From: Bolinopsis microptera
Taxonomy: Eukaryota > Ctenophora > Tentaculata > Lobata > Bolinopsidae
Length of the DNA stretch: 64,000 bases
Assembly: GCF_026151205.1 (NCBI RefSeq)
Contig: NC_087074.1
Location: 7,247,726 to 7,311,725, forward strand
Direction: 5' to 3'
Shown: positions 22,401 to 34,400 of the stretch, in pieces
Layout: each line of letters opens with the position of its first letter
Numbering within the stretch: position 1 is the first letter of the stretch
Translations under genes and position numbers: made by a program
Notes under the pieces: generated by a model
The model's database searches: none
Told to the model about the DNA's origin: nothing
What the model saw: the letters and a program-made list of their open reading frames with translations, nothing else

Positions 22401-25400
22401 TCACAGCAACAGTACTTCTTACTAAGTTACTATAATGTTTAATAATAATAGTGGAATATCGAAGGAAACGTGTTTAAATTGACGTCCTGTAAGTGGATGA
22501 TACTAATATGTTAATATCGCGTAATCTGTGAGAAGACATCAGAATCAGGATATTTGAAAACATTACCTCATTAAATTATTTGTTTTCGTGGGATTCTCGT
22601 TAAAGTTGTAAAGTTGAACACGTGATGCAAAGTGCAGTTACATAATAAGATTGGAACATGTGAACAGAAAGAGAGCGTGCTGGAATGGAACCAAGTTTAT
22701 CTCATGTGTTATTATAGCAGAATAATAACTGTGAGGCCGGTGTGGTTAAGATTACGATAGTCAATGGCATTTAGGGGTCACATGTTAAAAACATCTCTTA
22801 AGGGGGCCGGGGGGGGGGGGTCTTCATCAAAATTCTCTCGAAATCGACTTAATAGTTGTTTCTGATAGAGGGGAGTGATATCTATCAGATGCTTTTGGTC
22901 CCATGGAAAAATATTGTTCCTAGCCGAAATTATCGCCTGTCTAAGGTCAGCGCTTATGTGTAATTGTATTGCGCGAGCGATTTTCAATCGCAAATTCTGA
23001 AAATCGAGTATAAAAATCTATCTTCTCTCACATTTTTTGAGCAATCACCCTGAAACTTTCAGGATATGTTCTAGGGACCATTTAGAAGAGAATGATCATA
23101 CAAAATTTTGAGATAGGCCTTTAAAAATTTTTTATTCAATTTTGAAAATCTTGGACCTCAAAAAATCGTAAAAAAACGAGGTCCAAGATTTTCAAAATTG
23201 AATAAAAAATTTTTAAAGGCCTATCTCAAAATTTTGTATGATCATTCTCTTCTAAATGGTCCCTAGAACATATCCTGAAAGTTTCGGGGTGATTGCTCAA
23301 AAAATGTGGGAGAAGATAGATTTTTAGACTCGATTTTCAGAATTTGCGATTGAAAATCGCTCGCGCAATACAATTACACATAAGCACTGACCTTAGACCA
23401 GCGATAATTTCGGCTAGGAACAGTATTTTTCCATGGGATCAAAAGCATCTGATAGATATCACTCCCCTCTATCAGAAACAACTATAAAGTCGATTTCGAG
23501 ATAATTTTGATGAAGACCCCCCCGGCCCCCTTAACTGTGCCAAATTTCTCCACAAAAAGGGGCCTCTTCTGAGGTGGAAGGTTTGTTGAGTCTTCTACTT
23601 TCTTACCCTGAAAAGGACACAAGGATTCACTAGAATTTATAATTTGTTTTTGTTACCCTGACATCACTTTTAGTGACATAGCCAGAATGCAGCTATCAAT
23701 GACGAGTTTCTAACAAAATGAACCGCTTGAGCTCTCTAACCAAGTTACCATGGCAATCAATCCTTGAAGACCGCCCCAACCACCCTTCAGTTAGGTACCA
23801 TTTTATAACCTGTATTTGAAAGGAGGACCAAGTAGTGAGTAGTGAGTAGTGAGTAGTGAGTAGTGAGTAGTGAGTAGCGAGTAGACTCATTTTACGGTTG
23901 TACGGTTATCTGTTCAGAACTAAAACGATCTACGCCGCCCCGTTTATTTCATTAACCCCCACATTGATCAACTCATGTCTGGTCAATCAATGAACTTAGC
24001 CAGCTAACCTCTGCTGTCTGAACCTATTCTAGTTCTAGAGGGAGAGTGACAGCTGGTTCTACATCTCTCTGTTTTTATTGGCGGGTTATAACCCCTGTTA
24101 TTCCACATGAGATGGTCTCTGCGATAGTTGCCATGGTTACCATCACCTTTATCATAGTTATCTGGTTTTAGGGACATTAAAACTCAAATTATAACTGTAT
24201 ATTTGGTAGCTTGATCACAATGTCGCTTTGTCATGAACTGAAATATTGCTTTTCAAATAATCCACTGTGTCTTATAATGGTGGTTATACGGTGGTATACA
24301 GTGGTTACCAGGTCCGTCTAAATTGTTCCTCTGAGGGGGCACGTGGGCAGAATACCCTCCTCTGATTGGTCCGCCAGTTCTGACAACACCCCTCGTTGGT
24401 TACCATCGGAACCGGCCTGTTCGCGTCGTGAATTCCTCTAATTATAATCAGTAGTTGAATTACCGCACGTGCGAACTACAAAGATAGTTGATAGTCAGCG
24501 CACTTCACACTTTCAGTACTTCAGTACATCTTCACATGTGAGAGTGTCCGCTCAAAGAGCGTGGAGTGTCCCGCTCAAAGGGGCCAGGAAGGGGGCCCGG
24601 AGTCTAATATTATTGCAAATATGCTAATTAAGGACTCGTTAATTAGACCACTCTTATCACTTGCTTGTTTTAATTACACCCCCTTTAGACCGCCTCCTTT
24701 ACCAAACACGGCCTGGTCAGTTTTAATCTGGGAACTATCGGGCTTTAAAATAGTGGCAAACAGGGCTTCCTGCCTCAACTGAAGGTCACCAGTGGTTATT
24801 GCCTCGACTGAAGGTCACCAGTGGTTCTTGCCACAACTGATGGTCACCAGTAGTTCTTGCCTCAACTGAAGGTCACCAGTGGTTCTTGCCTCAACTGAAG
24901 GTTACCAGTAGTTCTTGTCACAACTGAAGGTCACCAGTGGTTCTTGCCTCAACTGAAGGTCACCAGTGGTTCTTGTCACAACTGAAGGTCACCAGTGGTT
25001 CTTGCCTCAACTGAAGGTCACCAGTGGTTCTTGCCTCAACTGAAGGTCACCAGTGGTTCTTACCACAACTGATGGTCACCAGTGGTTCTTGCCTTAACTG
25101 AAGGTCACCCCATATCGGTTATTCTTCCCTTGTGATAGAAGGCCAGATGCCAGTGGTTCCTGCTTCATGATTGAAGGCCAGATGCTGGCCACCCGCGAAG
25201 AAGATTCTGGATCTTAATCATAGCTATTGGCCTTCTTGCAGTTACTACTCTCTATCAAATAATCACTTGGTCGGTTAGCTCGGATCTATCATAAACTGCC
25301 TCTCAATCAGAGACTGAACTTTAATGAACTATAACATGCGCTTTTACGTGGATTAGTGTCGACCCACATTTTTAGTCCATTTTATTATAATGGCCTGTTT

Positions 25401-28400
25401 AGTGGTTAACTATCACGTGAAGGTCCCTCTGTTGAAACTACAATCACCATGGTAACCATAACATCCATGGTAACCACAACCTGGCGGCGCTTGTCAGACT
25501 ACTATGGGGCACTCCAAATCAACGACTTTTTTATTCCGCGTCACTCAAACGAGCTTTTGGATCGGATAACGGGGTAACCATGGTAATCATGGCAACCATA
25601 CGAGCCTGCGATAGTTCTTCAGGGGACGGTATACAGAATAGTAGCTCAGACGGCTGTAGCAGTATATATATAGTATACGGCTGCAACTATCCGATCAATT
25701 TATTGCTCAGTCTCAGACATGTCACTATTACTTCCTCGTCATATATCGACACGGGCAACCATCATTATTAGGAACCATCACTATTAGGTACCATTACTAT
25801 TAGGAACCATCACCACTGGTAACCATCATTACAGGCAACAGTTAGTGGCTACAATCACTACTGTGAACCATCACCGTACTTCACCGTACTTCACCGTACT
25901 TCACCAGCCTCCCCCAGTTCAGTGTTTCACCCTACTTCACCAGCCTCCCCCAGTTCAGTGTTTCACCCTACTTCACCACATCCCCCAGTTCAGTGTTCCA
26001 CCCTACTTCACCAGCCTCCCCCAGTTCAGTGTTTCACCCTACTTCACCAGCCTCCCCCAGTTCAGTGTTTCACCCTACTTCACCAGCCTCCCCCAGTTCA
26101 GTGTTTCACTGTACTTCACCAGCCTCCCCCAGTTCAGTGTTTCACCCTACTTCACCAGCCTCCCCCAGTTCAGTGTTTCACCCTACTTCACCAGCCTCCC
26201 CCAGTTCAGTGTTTCACCCTACTTCACCAGCCTCCCCCAGTTCAGTGTTTCACCCTACTTCACCAGCCTCCCCCAGTTCAGTGTTTCACCCTACTTCACC
26301 AGCCTCCCCCAGTTCAGTGTTTCACCCTACTTCACCAGCTTCCCCCAGTTCAGTGTTTCACCCTACTTCACCAGCCTCCCCCAGTTCAGTGTTTCACCGT
26401 ACTTCACCAGCCTCCCCCAGTTCAGTGTTTCACCCTACTTCACCAGCCTCCCCCAGTTCAGTGTTTCACCCTACTTCACCAGCCTCCCCCAGTTCAGTGT
26501 TTCACCCTACTTCACCAGCCTCCCCCAGTTCAGTGTTTCACCCTACTTCACCAGCCTCCCCCAGTTCAGTGTTTCACCCTACTTCACCAGCCTCCCCCAG
26601 TTCAGTGTTTCACCCTACTTCACCACATCCCCCAGTTCAGTGTTTCACCCTACTTCACCAGCCTCCCCCAGTTCAGTGTTTCACCCTACTTCACCAGCCT
26701 CCCCCAGTTCAGTGTTTCACCCTACTTCACCAGCCTCCCCCAGTTCAGTGTTTCACCCTACTTCACCACATCCCTGCACACGCACTATACCTACTCACTG
26801 ATATATCAACTGGGAGAGTCCACTCTCTGGACCAATCAGCGCTCAGCACTACTCTCCTTCCTCCAATCACAGAGCAGACCAGGTCACGTGACAGGTCACA
26901 AATGGAGTCTGAGCTCGCGGGTCACACCCGATACGGGTCTCGTTGGGAGGCTAGCGTGCACTTACAGGATTTTAGGGGTCCTTATAGATAAGTAGCAATA
27001 GTATTATATAAGTAGTGTGAGCTAAATATTGGTAGCTTCTTACTGTTACTCTATTAGTGCAGAATATATCTGTTAACATAGCATGTCAATAACATAACAA
27101 GAGAGATACCCCACATTGTTAGCTACCCAACCTGTGTTAAATCACTCGGATTAAAGAGTTTCCAGTCGAGAGATCCAGTTCAGAGCAAATATTAAACTGT
27201 TTAGTATTTAGTAACGTGTAATGGGTATATATGAGTATTTATGATACTGTGTATGATCTAAAACATGTATCTAAAACATTGGTTAAAGAGCTCCCTACAA
27301 CTTCTGTTAAATTCAGTGATACTGACAGGTTGTGGAACTGACGTTTAGAGGTTGTTTTTATAACTATTTTGGAAGCGCATACTGTGATCTGTGCTTTAGG
27401 GTATTGGTATGAGTTTAAGTAGATACGTGGTATAACAGACTATCATCATGCAATCAGAATGCAATCATTCATATCCTCAAGGTGGATAGGTCCACAAGAA
27501 ACGGGGTAAATTCATCTTTAAATTCGGGAGATAAATTTTAGTTAGTTGAATATGTTCAATTTCCCAACCCTTTTACTGGCTACCAACCCGCATAAACCCC
27601 CCATATATAGCCGATATTTATCAGTCCAAAGATTATATCTGTGGACCGGAAGTCTCCACCTAGATTTTTTCAAGTAAAATGAACAATTTAGGGAGACTCA
27701 ATAAGTCAATATAGTTGCGGTTATGTGTTGGGAGGAATAGTGTTAGTAAAAGTAATTGCTATCATGGTAACAAGGCCAGTTACCTAGGTAAAAGTAATTG
27801 CTATCATGGTAACGCTGATAAAATTCTCTCACGATACACCGCTGCAACTTCCGATATACGAGAGTTAAGTTCGGTGGCAGCTGATTTATTATTAATAAAA
27901 CTAATTAGATTTAGTATTATCTATTGTATTGTTTGAGAGCGTGTCAATTATCTGTCAATTAGTGAGGGAGGGAAACTTCACCGCATATTCCGGCTATCTT
28001 CTGACCCTGTTCCGGGGTTGCCCGCCCCGTCTAAAATACAATCTCTCTGCTGCGACTACGTCTTTTCAAGGTGGGACCTGGTATTATAAAGGAGTCGTGG
28101 TTAAGTAAAGGGGTGTCTAACACGTGTTTTAAGTTAGGATTTAGTAAAAGTAGCGATTGTAACGTTAGCCCCCAGAGAGGAGTGGTATAAGTTAATCTAA
28201 CTATTTAAGTATTCTAGATTTACGTGCCCTATACAGTATAACCACTATTTAAAAACACACATTTCTTAGAATTGTACCACATCTCCAAGATCCAGTTACG
28301 TTGGTGAAGCTAAAAACTTTTAAATTGTTTTAAACATGCAAGTTAGTCTAGGTCTTGCCATAAATTGTAGAATCCCCAAATCTCTAAAATTTAACTTGCT

Positions 28401-31400
28401 CCTTTTATTTTGGCCTCTCCGTAAGCATCGAGATTTAACGTTCTTTTGTCTGTAGATTCTCCCTGGTGCCCGATATAGACGAGCCCTGATCAGTGCTCCT
28501 TCATAAAACACATTGTTAAAAGTAAAGAGTCCAATTATGCTAATAACTGGGTCGGCTCATTGCTAATTCCATTATCAACAGGCCCATCACTCCCCTTCAT
28601 ACCGACTGCCGTTCAACCATTGAACTCCTTCATAAAACACATTGTTAATAACAAATAATTACACTTAATTACAGTAAGTTAATTAACCGAGAGAGTGGAA
28701 GAATTTGCATCTTGTTAATATTCATGTTTTTGGTGAATAAGTGGGACAAACAAGTTGTGGTGTGTCCTTTGTGGAGCGGGGAGGAGGGGAGGGGGACTAC
28801 ACTCCTTCATAAAACACATTGTTAATAACAAATAACTACACATACACACCACAACAGAACCCTTATATCTCACTTACATACCTACACATCTACTACTGAG
28901 ACCGGCTTATCATTATTTAATATATTCAGTCTAAACTGACCTGCAACTGTCATTATATTGACTATTAGACTAAAAGCTGCGTTGTTCCTTAATTATTTTA
29001 TTATTGGGGTGGTGATTATCGTTTATTGAGGGTGGGTTAAACTGTACAGACGATAGAATTGAGCAGGACAATAACTCCCTCATATGAGCCCTGTCAGGGG
29101 TAGTGTACAAACTACTGCTAACTATAACAGCATGTAGGCCACCCGCCACAGGGACAGGGGGAGGGGGTAGAGGATACGGCGAGCAAGAGGGGGGAGAAGG
29201 AGAGGAGGAGGGGAGGTGGAACTTGTACCAGAATTAACATATTGTTGGTATTATTATGGAACAAGTAGTCTCATTGTCCTTTAATTGCAGTATCTACTAG
29301 CTGCCTTGTTATTGTTATAAGCGATTGTTAGCAGGTTGTTGAGATTCCTTTCTGAGAGTAGGATATTATTCAGGGGCACCACTGCAGATCCTCTTATCAG
29401 AGATAACATAGAACCAGAGACAAACCAGATAATATTGTTATATCATAATTACTAAATAGTCGGTAGTGTAAGTGACCGTTATTGGGGAGGGGAATTTGCA
29501 AGTCTATTCCGACTACACAATCAGTGAGGGAGGCAGTGGTATTTCTCAAGTCTGCAATTATATTGGGCTGTTTGGCTGTTTCTCTGAGTCTGGATTACTC
29601 TGAACAGTTGGCATTGATCTCTGCTAGCCATAACTATGAAACTTGGAGATCAGGGTCAATATAAACTAAATGTGGTGGAAAATAAAGATTTTATGAATTT
29701 GATAGTGGGGAGTTTCTAAAGAAGTGTTTTAAGATTAGTTTCCTGAACATTGTATCAGTGTTGGTGTCTTCCTGCCTTTATATTTACCAACTTGGAGAAC
29801 GATCAGCCCAAAAATTACCCCTTTATGTAACTTCAGATTTAAATGGAAATTTTCATTAATAATGAGCATTTTCAGATATGAATTTTACCCTAGAGTAGGA
29901 GATAAACTATTTGGTATATTTGAGTGTAGCGGAATTCGAGAACTGGTCACGAGGGTAGAAGTCACGAGGGCGAAGGACTCGAGTGCATCATTAGTTGGAG
30001 ATTTTACCTAATTTATAATTATTTCACATTCCAGGGATCACACACGGTTTTGAATTTTCATTAAATTCCCCTCAAAACAAGTTTCAAATACGAATTTGAT
30101 CCCAGAGTAGAACTTGGTGGGCCAGATACACGATAGATTGGGAATTTAAATTATACACTCAAGTACCTAACGGCCAGAATAACCCTTACTTTACCCCTAA
30201 AATGTGAAATATCAAAATAGTTCCTAATTTGTACTACATATTTTGAATCACGAATGGCTGTCAGGCTCCAATCTAACCAATATCATTAAAACTCCTCCAC
30301 CATCTCCGTAGACAGGATGGTTTTCTTCAGAACGTCCTAACCGTCCTCTGAGTAGAACTGACCTCTAGTTCTGCTAACTGTTAGTTTCTTCACCTACTCT
30401 TCTCCCGGCGTTTCTGCTACACTTCAGACAAACACAGAGTATTTTATAAAGGAGCATGTCTTTTTTATGGCGTTTGGTTGAGCCGCGCATCTTGAGGATT
30501 GAGTTGTGAAGTGAGGGTCAATTAGTTTAAGACTTCGTAAAACTTGGTAATGAGACATCAGGGTCACGTCATGTGACTGCTAATCACTAGTTTTAGGTTT
30601 ATTTCAAATTTATCAGTACTATGTAATATGTGTCACAATGTGGTCTTATCAAACATTAAAACTATTCAAATATTCGTGCATATCGGCACACCTTATCATA
30701 GCTAGGACACGTTATCGTCTTATCAGTAATAAAATTTGATAAAGCTGACATATATCTCATGATATATTGTGATCCGAAAAGAAATATCTCGAACATAACA
30801 CATTCTTCACCAAGCCTCTTTTTGGTAGGGACAAACAACAATTTTACTAAATTTCCTCCTCCAGTTTTTGAAGTAAGCTCCCAGACTCTACAGCTATCTC
30901 TTATTAAGTTCTCTGTTCATCTGATATTGTAACAAATGTAAGTTAACCACTAAGTACTACAGCTGCATCTTGTTAGAATATTATAGATTACCATTCTCCT
31001 CCTCCTTATCGGCCACTCAGCTCCAATTATAAATCATATCACCTGTCTTTCTCTCTGTAAATATCATTTAATCTTCTTGGGTCCGTCTGTTTGAAGTCTC
31101 GCGCAGCCATTTCTGCACGTGCACATTCATGGTACTTTCTGCACGTGCACATTCACGGTACTTAATGCACGTGCACATTCACGGTTTTTTCTGCGGACTT
31201 TACCGCACACAAGATAGGTCAAAGTAAAAGGTCCTAAAATGGAGACCACTTCAAATTGAACTATAAATTGTCTCCTATCAGCTAAGAAGTGAGATCTGCA
31301 GAGTCTTCCTTTAATCAGCACGTGTACCACAGAACAGGCACATAAACAGTTGAAACAAGTAATATCTGAGACCGATGGTACTGCTCACCACGTGACTGTA

Positions 31401-34400
31401 TAAGTGTTACCCGGTGGTTGTTCTGGTCGAGTGAACGATGCGTCCTGATCATCACCCTGGTTACTGTTAGTAACCACTAGTAACCACTAGTAACCACTGG
31501 TAACCATTTACCTACCACAACTACTTTGGAATGATATATAATTCTATGATTGGAAGATGAAATTAATTGTCGGGTATCTACCCGCACCTGTAATTCTAAG
31601 TGCTGGCTCGTTAAATAGTTCCAGGCTGTTAGAAGTTGTTCCGCAGATAATGAAGGTCAGGAGGGCGATCGTATTGATTTGGTCCTAGTAGCAGCTGATC
31701 TAAGGAGACTAAGTGACATATAAGGGATGAGTTTTGCACTTGAGGATGATCTTTAACCATTATAATAATTGAGCTCAGTGATTCCAGAAAGCGTCTATAA
31801 GTTCAGCACGGAGTTGTTACAATCACGGAGTGTGTCTGAAACATGACTCTAACTCTCCGGCAATAATGTTAGAACAATATGTAACATACTTCTACCACCA
31901 GCATCTCCCGATAATGTGATATCTGTAACTATTATTATTATATGCTGGTGATTGACAGGAGGGATCTGGTAATAATATCGGCACTCTCACCGCCTCCCTC
32001 CAGTTAGAGTTAACCATGTGTTCAGTAGAGCACAGTGAACACCCCTCTTCTTTTTACCGACCAGCCCCCCACAATACACACTTGGTACTGTCAGCCCTCC
32101 TAAACTGCCCTGTCATTCTAATTCAAATTTGATAATAGTTCTAATTTTCGGATCCAGATGTTTTGTATAATCGGATTTATCCACGATACAACTAGCCTAA
32201 TCGGTCCTTTGACCTGAAAAGGTCAGCTGATCTCGTAACAATCACGTGACGAAGAGATCTCCCCACTAAGTGGCAGGATTGTGAAATGAAGCCCGCTGAT
32301 TGGCTGAGCAGTGAGCAGGAGGGGAGGTCTGTGAAACTCTAGGTATAGTCGTAGTACCGGGCTCCTGTCACAAACTTCACCTTGTATCACCACGCGGTGG
32401 TGGTGGTATCCCTGCTAAATGCTAACTACTAACTAGGGGGGGGGGGGGGGGGGGGGGCTGTTCTAATCACCACCACACATTATTCTGACTAACTAGAGGA
32501 TTGTTCTAATTAGAATTGAAGGAGATGTGTGCTGCCCTAAAATCAGTGATAAGGGACGTGTATTACAATCGAATAGTGGATGTCTGAAATTGATAACTGT
32601 TTTGAATAACAAACTGTCTCTGGTTCGGGGCCCTTGTCTAAATTGTTGTGTAACTGCTGATTAACCTACATTACATTATCACGACTACCATTATCTAATA
32701 GTAAATGAAGATTACTGCAATCTTTATTCTCGGGATTAGTTTCGTAATGGTGGCCACTGTAGACCACGTCACATCACGTGTCATGACGTCACATCACGTG
32801 TCATGACGTCACATCACGTGTCATGACGTCACATCACGTGTAATGACGTCACATCACGTGTCATGACGTCACATCTTTTGAAATGACGTCACATCATTTG
32901 ACATGACGTCAAACTATATTCCAAAGCGTTGTAAAACCTAACCCGTACATCCTTTCAGAGGCACTATGCCACCCCAAGCCGTGGGGACGACTATCAGACC
33001 GAGGAAAGCTGATCTACTGTTTCATGAAGCTGTGGTTGCTTCTCCCGGACGAGCGAAGACTTGCTCCTTTCAAGGAGGAATCTCTCCAGAGATTCAGACA
33101 GATCCCAACTCAGGTTAGTGGATTTCAATAATCTCAATTCTCATTGAACCACCATCCAAATTACTTTCTTATGAAAATCCTTTTTCTCATTCACAGTATT
33201 ACTTCACGTGGCATGACCTGATCACGTGACGATACTATCACCTGATGATGAGTTCCTCCTCCAATACGATACCCCGGCCTCATTACAATACAACTACTCG
33301 GAAGCGGGATTATTATTTGGCCTACCGACTACCGTTTAACTACTAATTCGGCCTATGACCGCTGAGAAACACTACTCACAATTCCGCGTCTCTCAGTTAA
33401 TTGATAATATTATTAAAACGATTTAACCTTGAAATGGCGGAAATCAATTCTCAAGCTGCTCACCGGATTATTATTGATCGATTTTATTGCTCATTTGATA
33501 TTTAAAGATGAACATGTTGTGCAGATGAAACCATTTCAACCATAAATCCAATCTAAACTGTAAATCCAGTAAAGCTATATTTCCCTACTACCTAAGGGGT
33601 TACGGAGTTTAGTTCGTTGAACTTTCCTATCTGATGGGAATATCCTCTCTTTGATCTAGATTGCAACACGTTCACTTCGTTACATAATTCTACAGGCAAA
33701 CCACTACTAACAGCTTATCCTGCTGAACTGATGTTCCTGTATTATATAAAACCTTTTGGGAGATATTTGTTGAGTTTAACAAAATGCCTGCTGCTCTGCT
33801 TAACCAGGCATTAAAATGTACGAACTTATCTGTTCCAGTAAGACTGTTGAAGTGTAACGAATTATTAATAACAAGTATTTTTACAGTATAAAGTAACACG
33901 TGTTAAGTTGCTTCTCTACCCACGATACAGTACACGTGTATCAACTCACACCGACCTAGAAACAGTGTGGGTAACCATAGTAACACTGCTCACCTCCAAC
34001 TAGAAACTAACACTACCCTAATCTGCTCCAGCTCTTCGCATCAATAAACACTACTTAAGCAGGGGTAGTCTAATCGTTATCCTCCCTCGTAGTAGACTAG
34101 AACTGTGAGTGAAGGTAGTGTATCCAGACTAGAACTGTGAGTGAAGGTAGTGTAGCAAGTGTCTCCCACTCTCGACAAGTACCCTATAGTAGTCAGGAGC
34201 TACTTTAGATAGCTTTGTAAACCCCAACCCGATACTCACCCTGCAATTAGCGTCTCTTTCAGCAGCTCTGGTATCGCCAGTATTTATTGGTGATATTGTA
34301 ACTAGCTGACTCCGGGCGAGTCTGCGCTTGGCCGTGGTGATTGTTGCGTGGCGCGTTTCTAGGTCCGTTACTAGGCAATGGATGCGCTTGATAGCTCTGA

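Larger units (their letters stand above)
19139..32958 (+). other. CUT gene intron 7 (about 13.8 kb)
   Basis: The largest intron, and it splits CUT2. It holds the E-box array (19529-19738), a 31-bp CCAAT-box repeat (21843-21955), the TTAA-flanked fold-back element (22798-23534), a 29-bp array (24778-25110), a 36-bp array (25905-26770), a dispersed 24-mer (28496, 28625, 28802), a 25-bp E-box repeat (31113-31188), a 22-G run (32436-32457) and the CRE/E-box array (32765-32914). No further exon is recognised. Confidence 0.75.

Noticed and set aside
22778-22993. 71-codon minus-strand ORF
   Set aside because: It lies inside one arm of the TTAA fold-back element and has no transposase-like motif.
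25845-26995. Three overlapping plus-strand ORFs of 318, 357 and 332 codons
   Set aside because: They are the three reading frames of the 36-bp minisatellite, open only because the unit is a multiple of three without stops.
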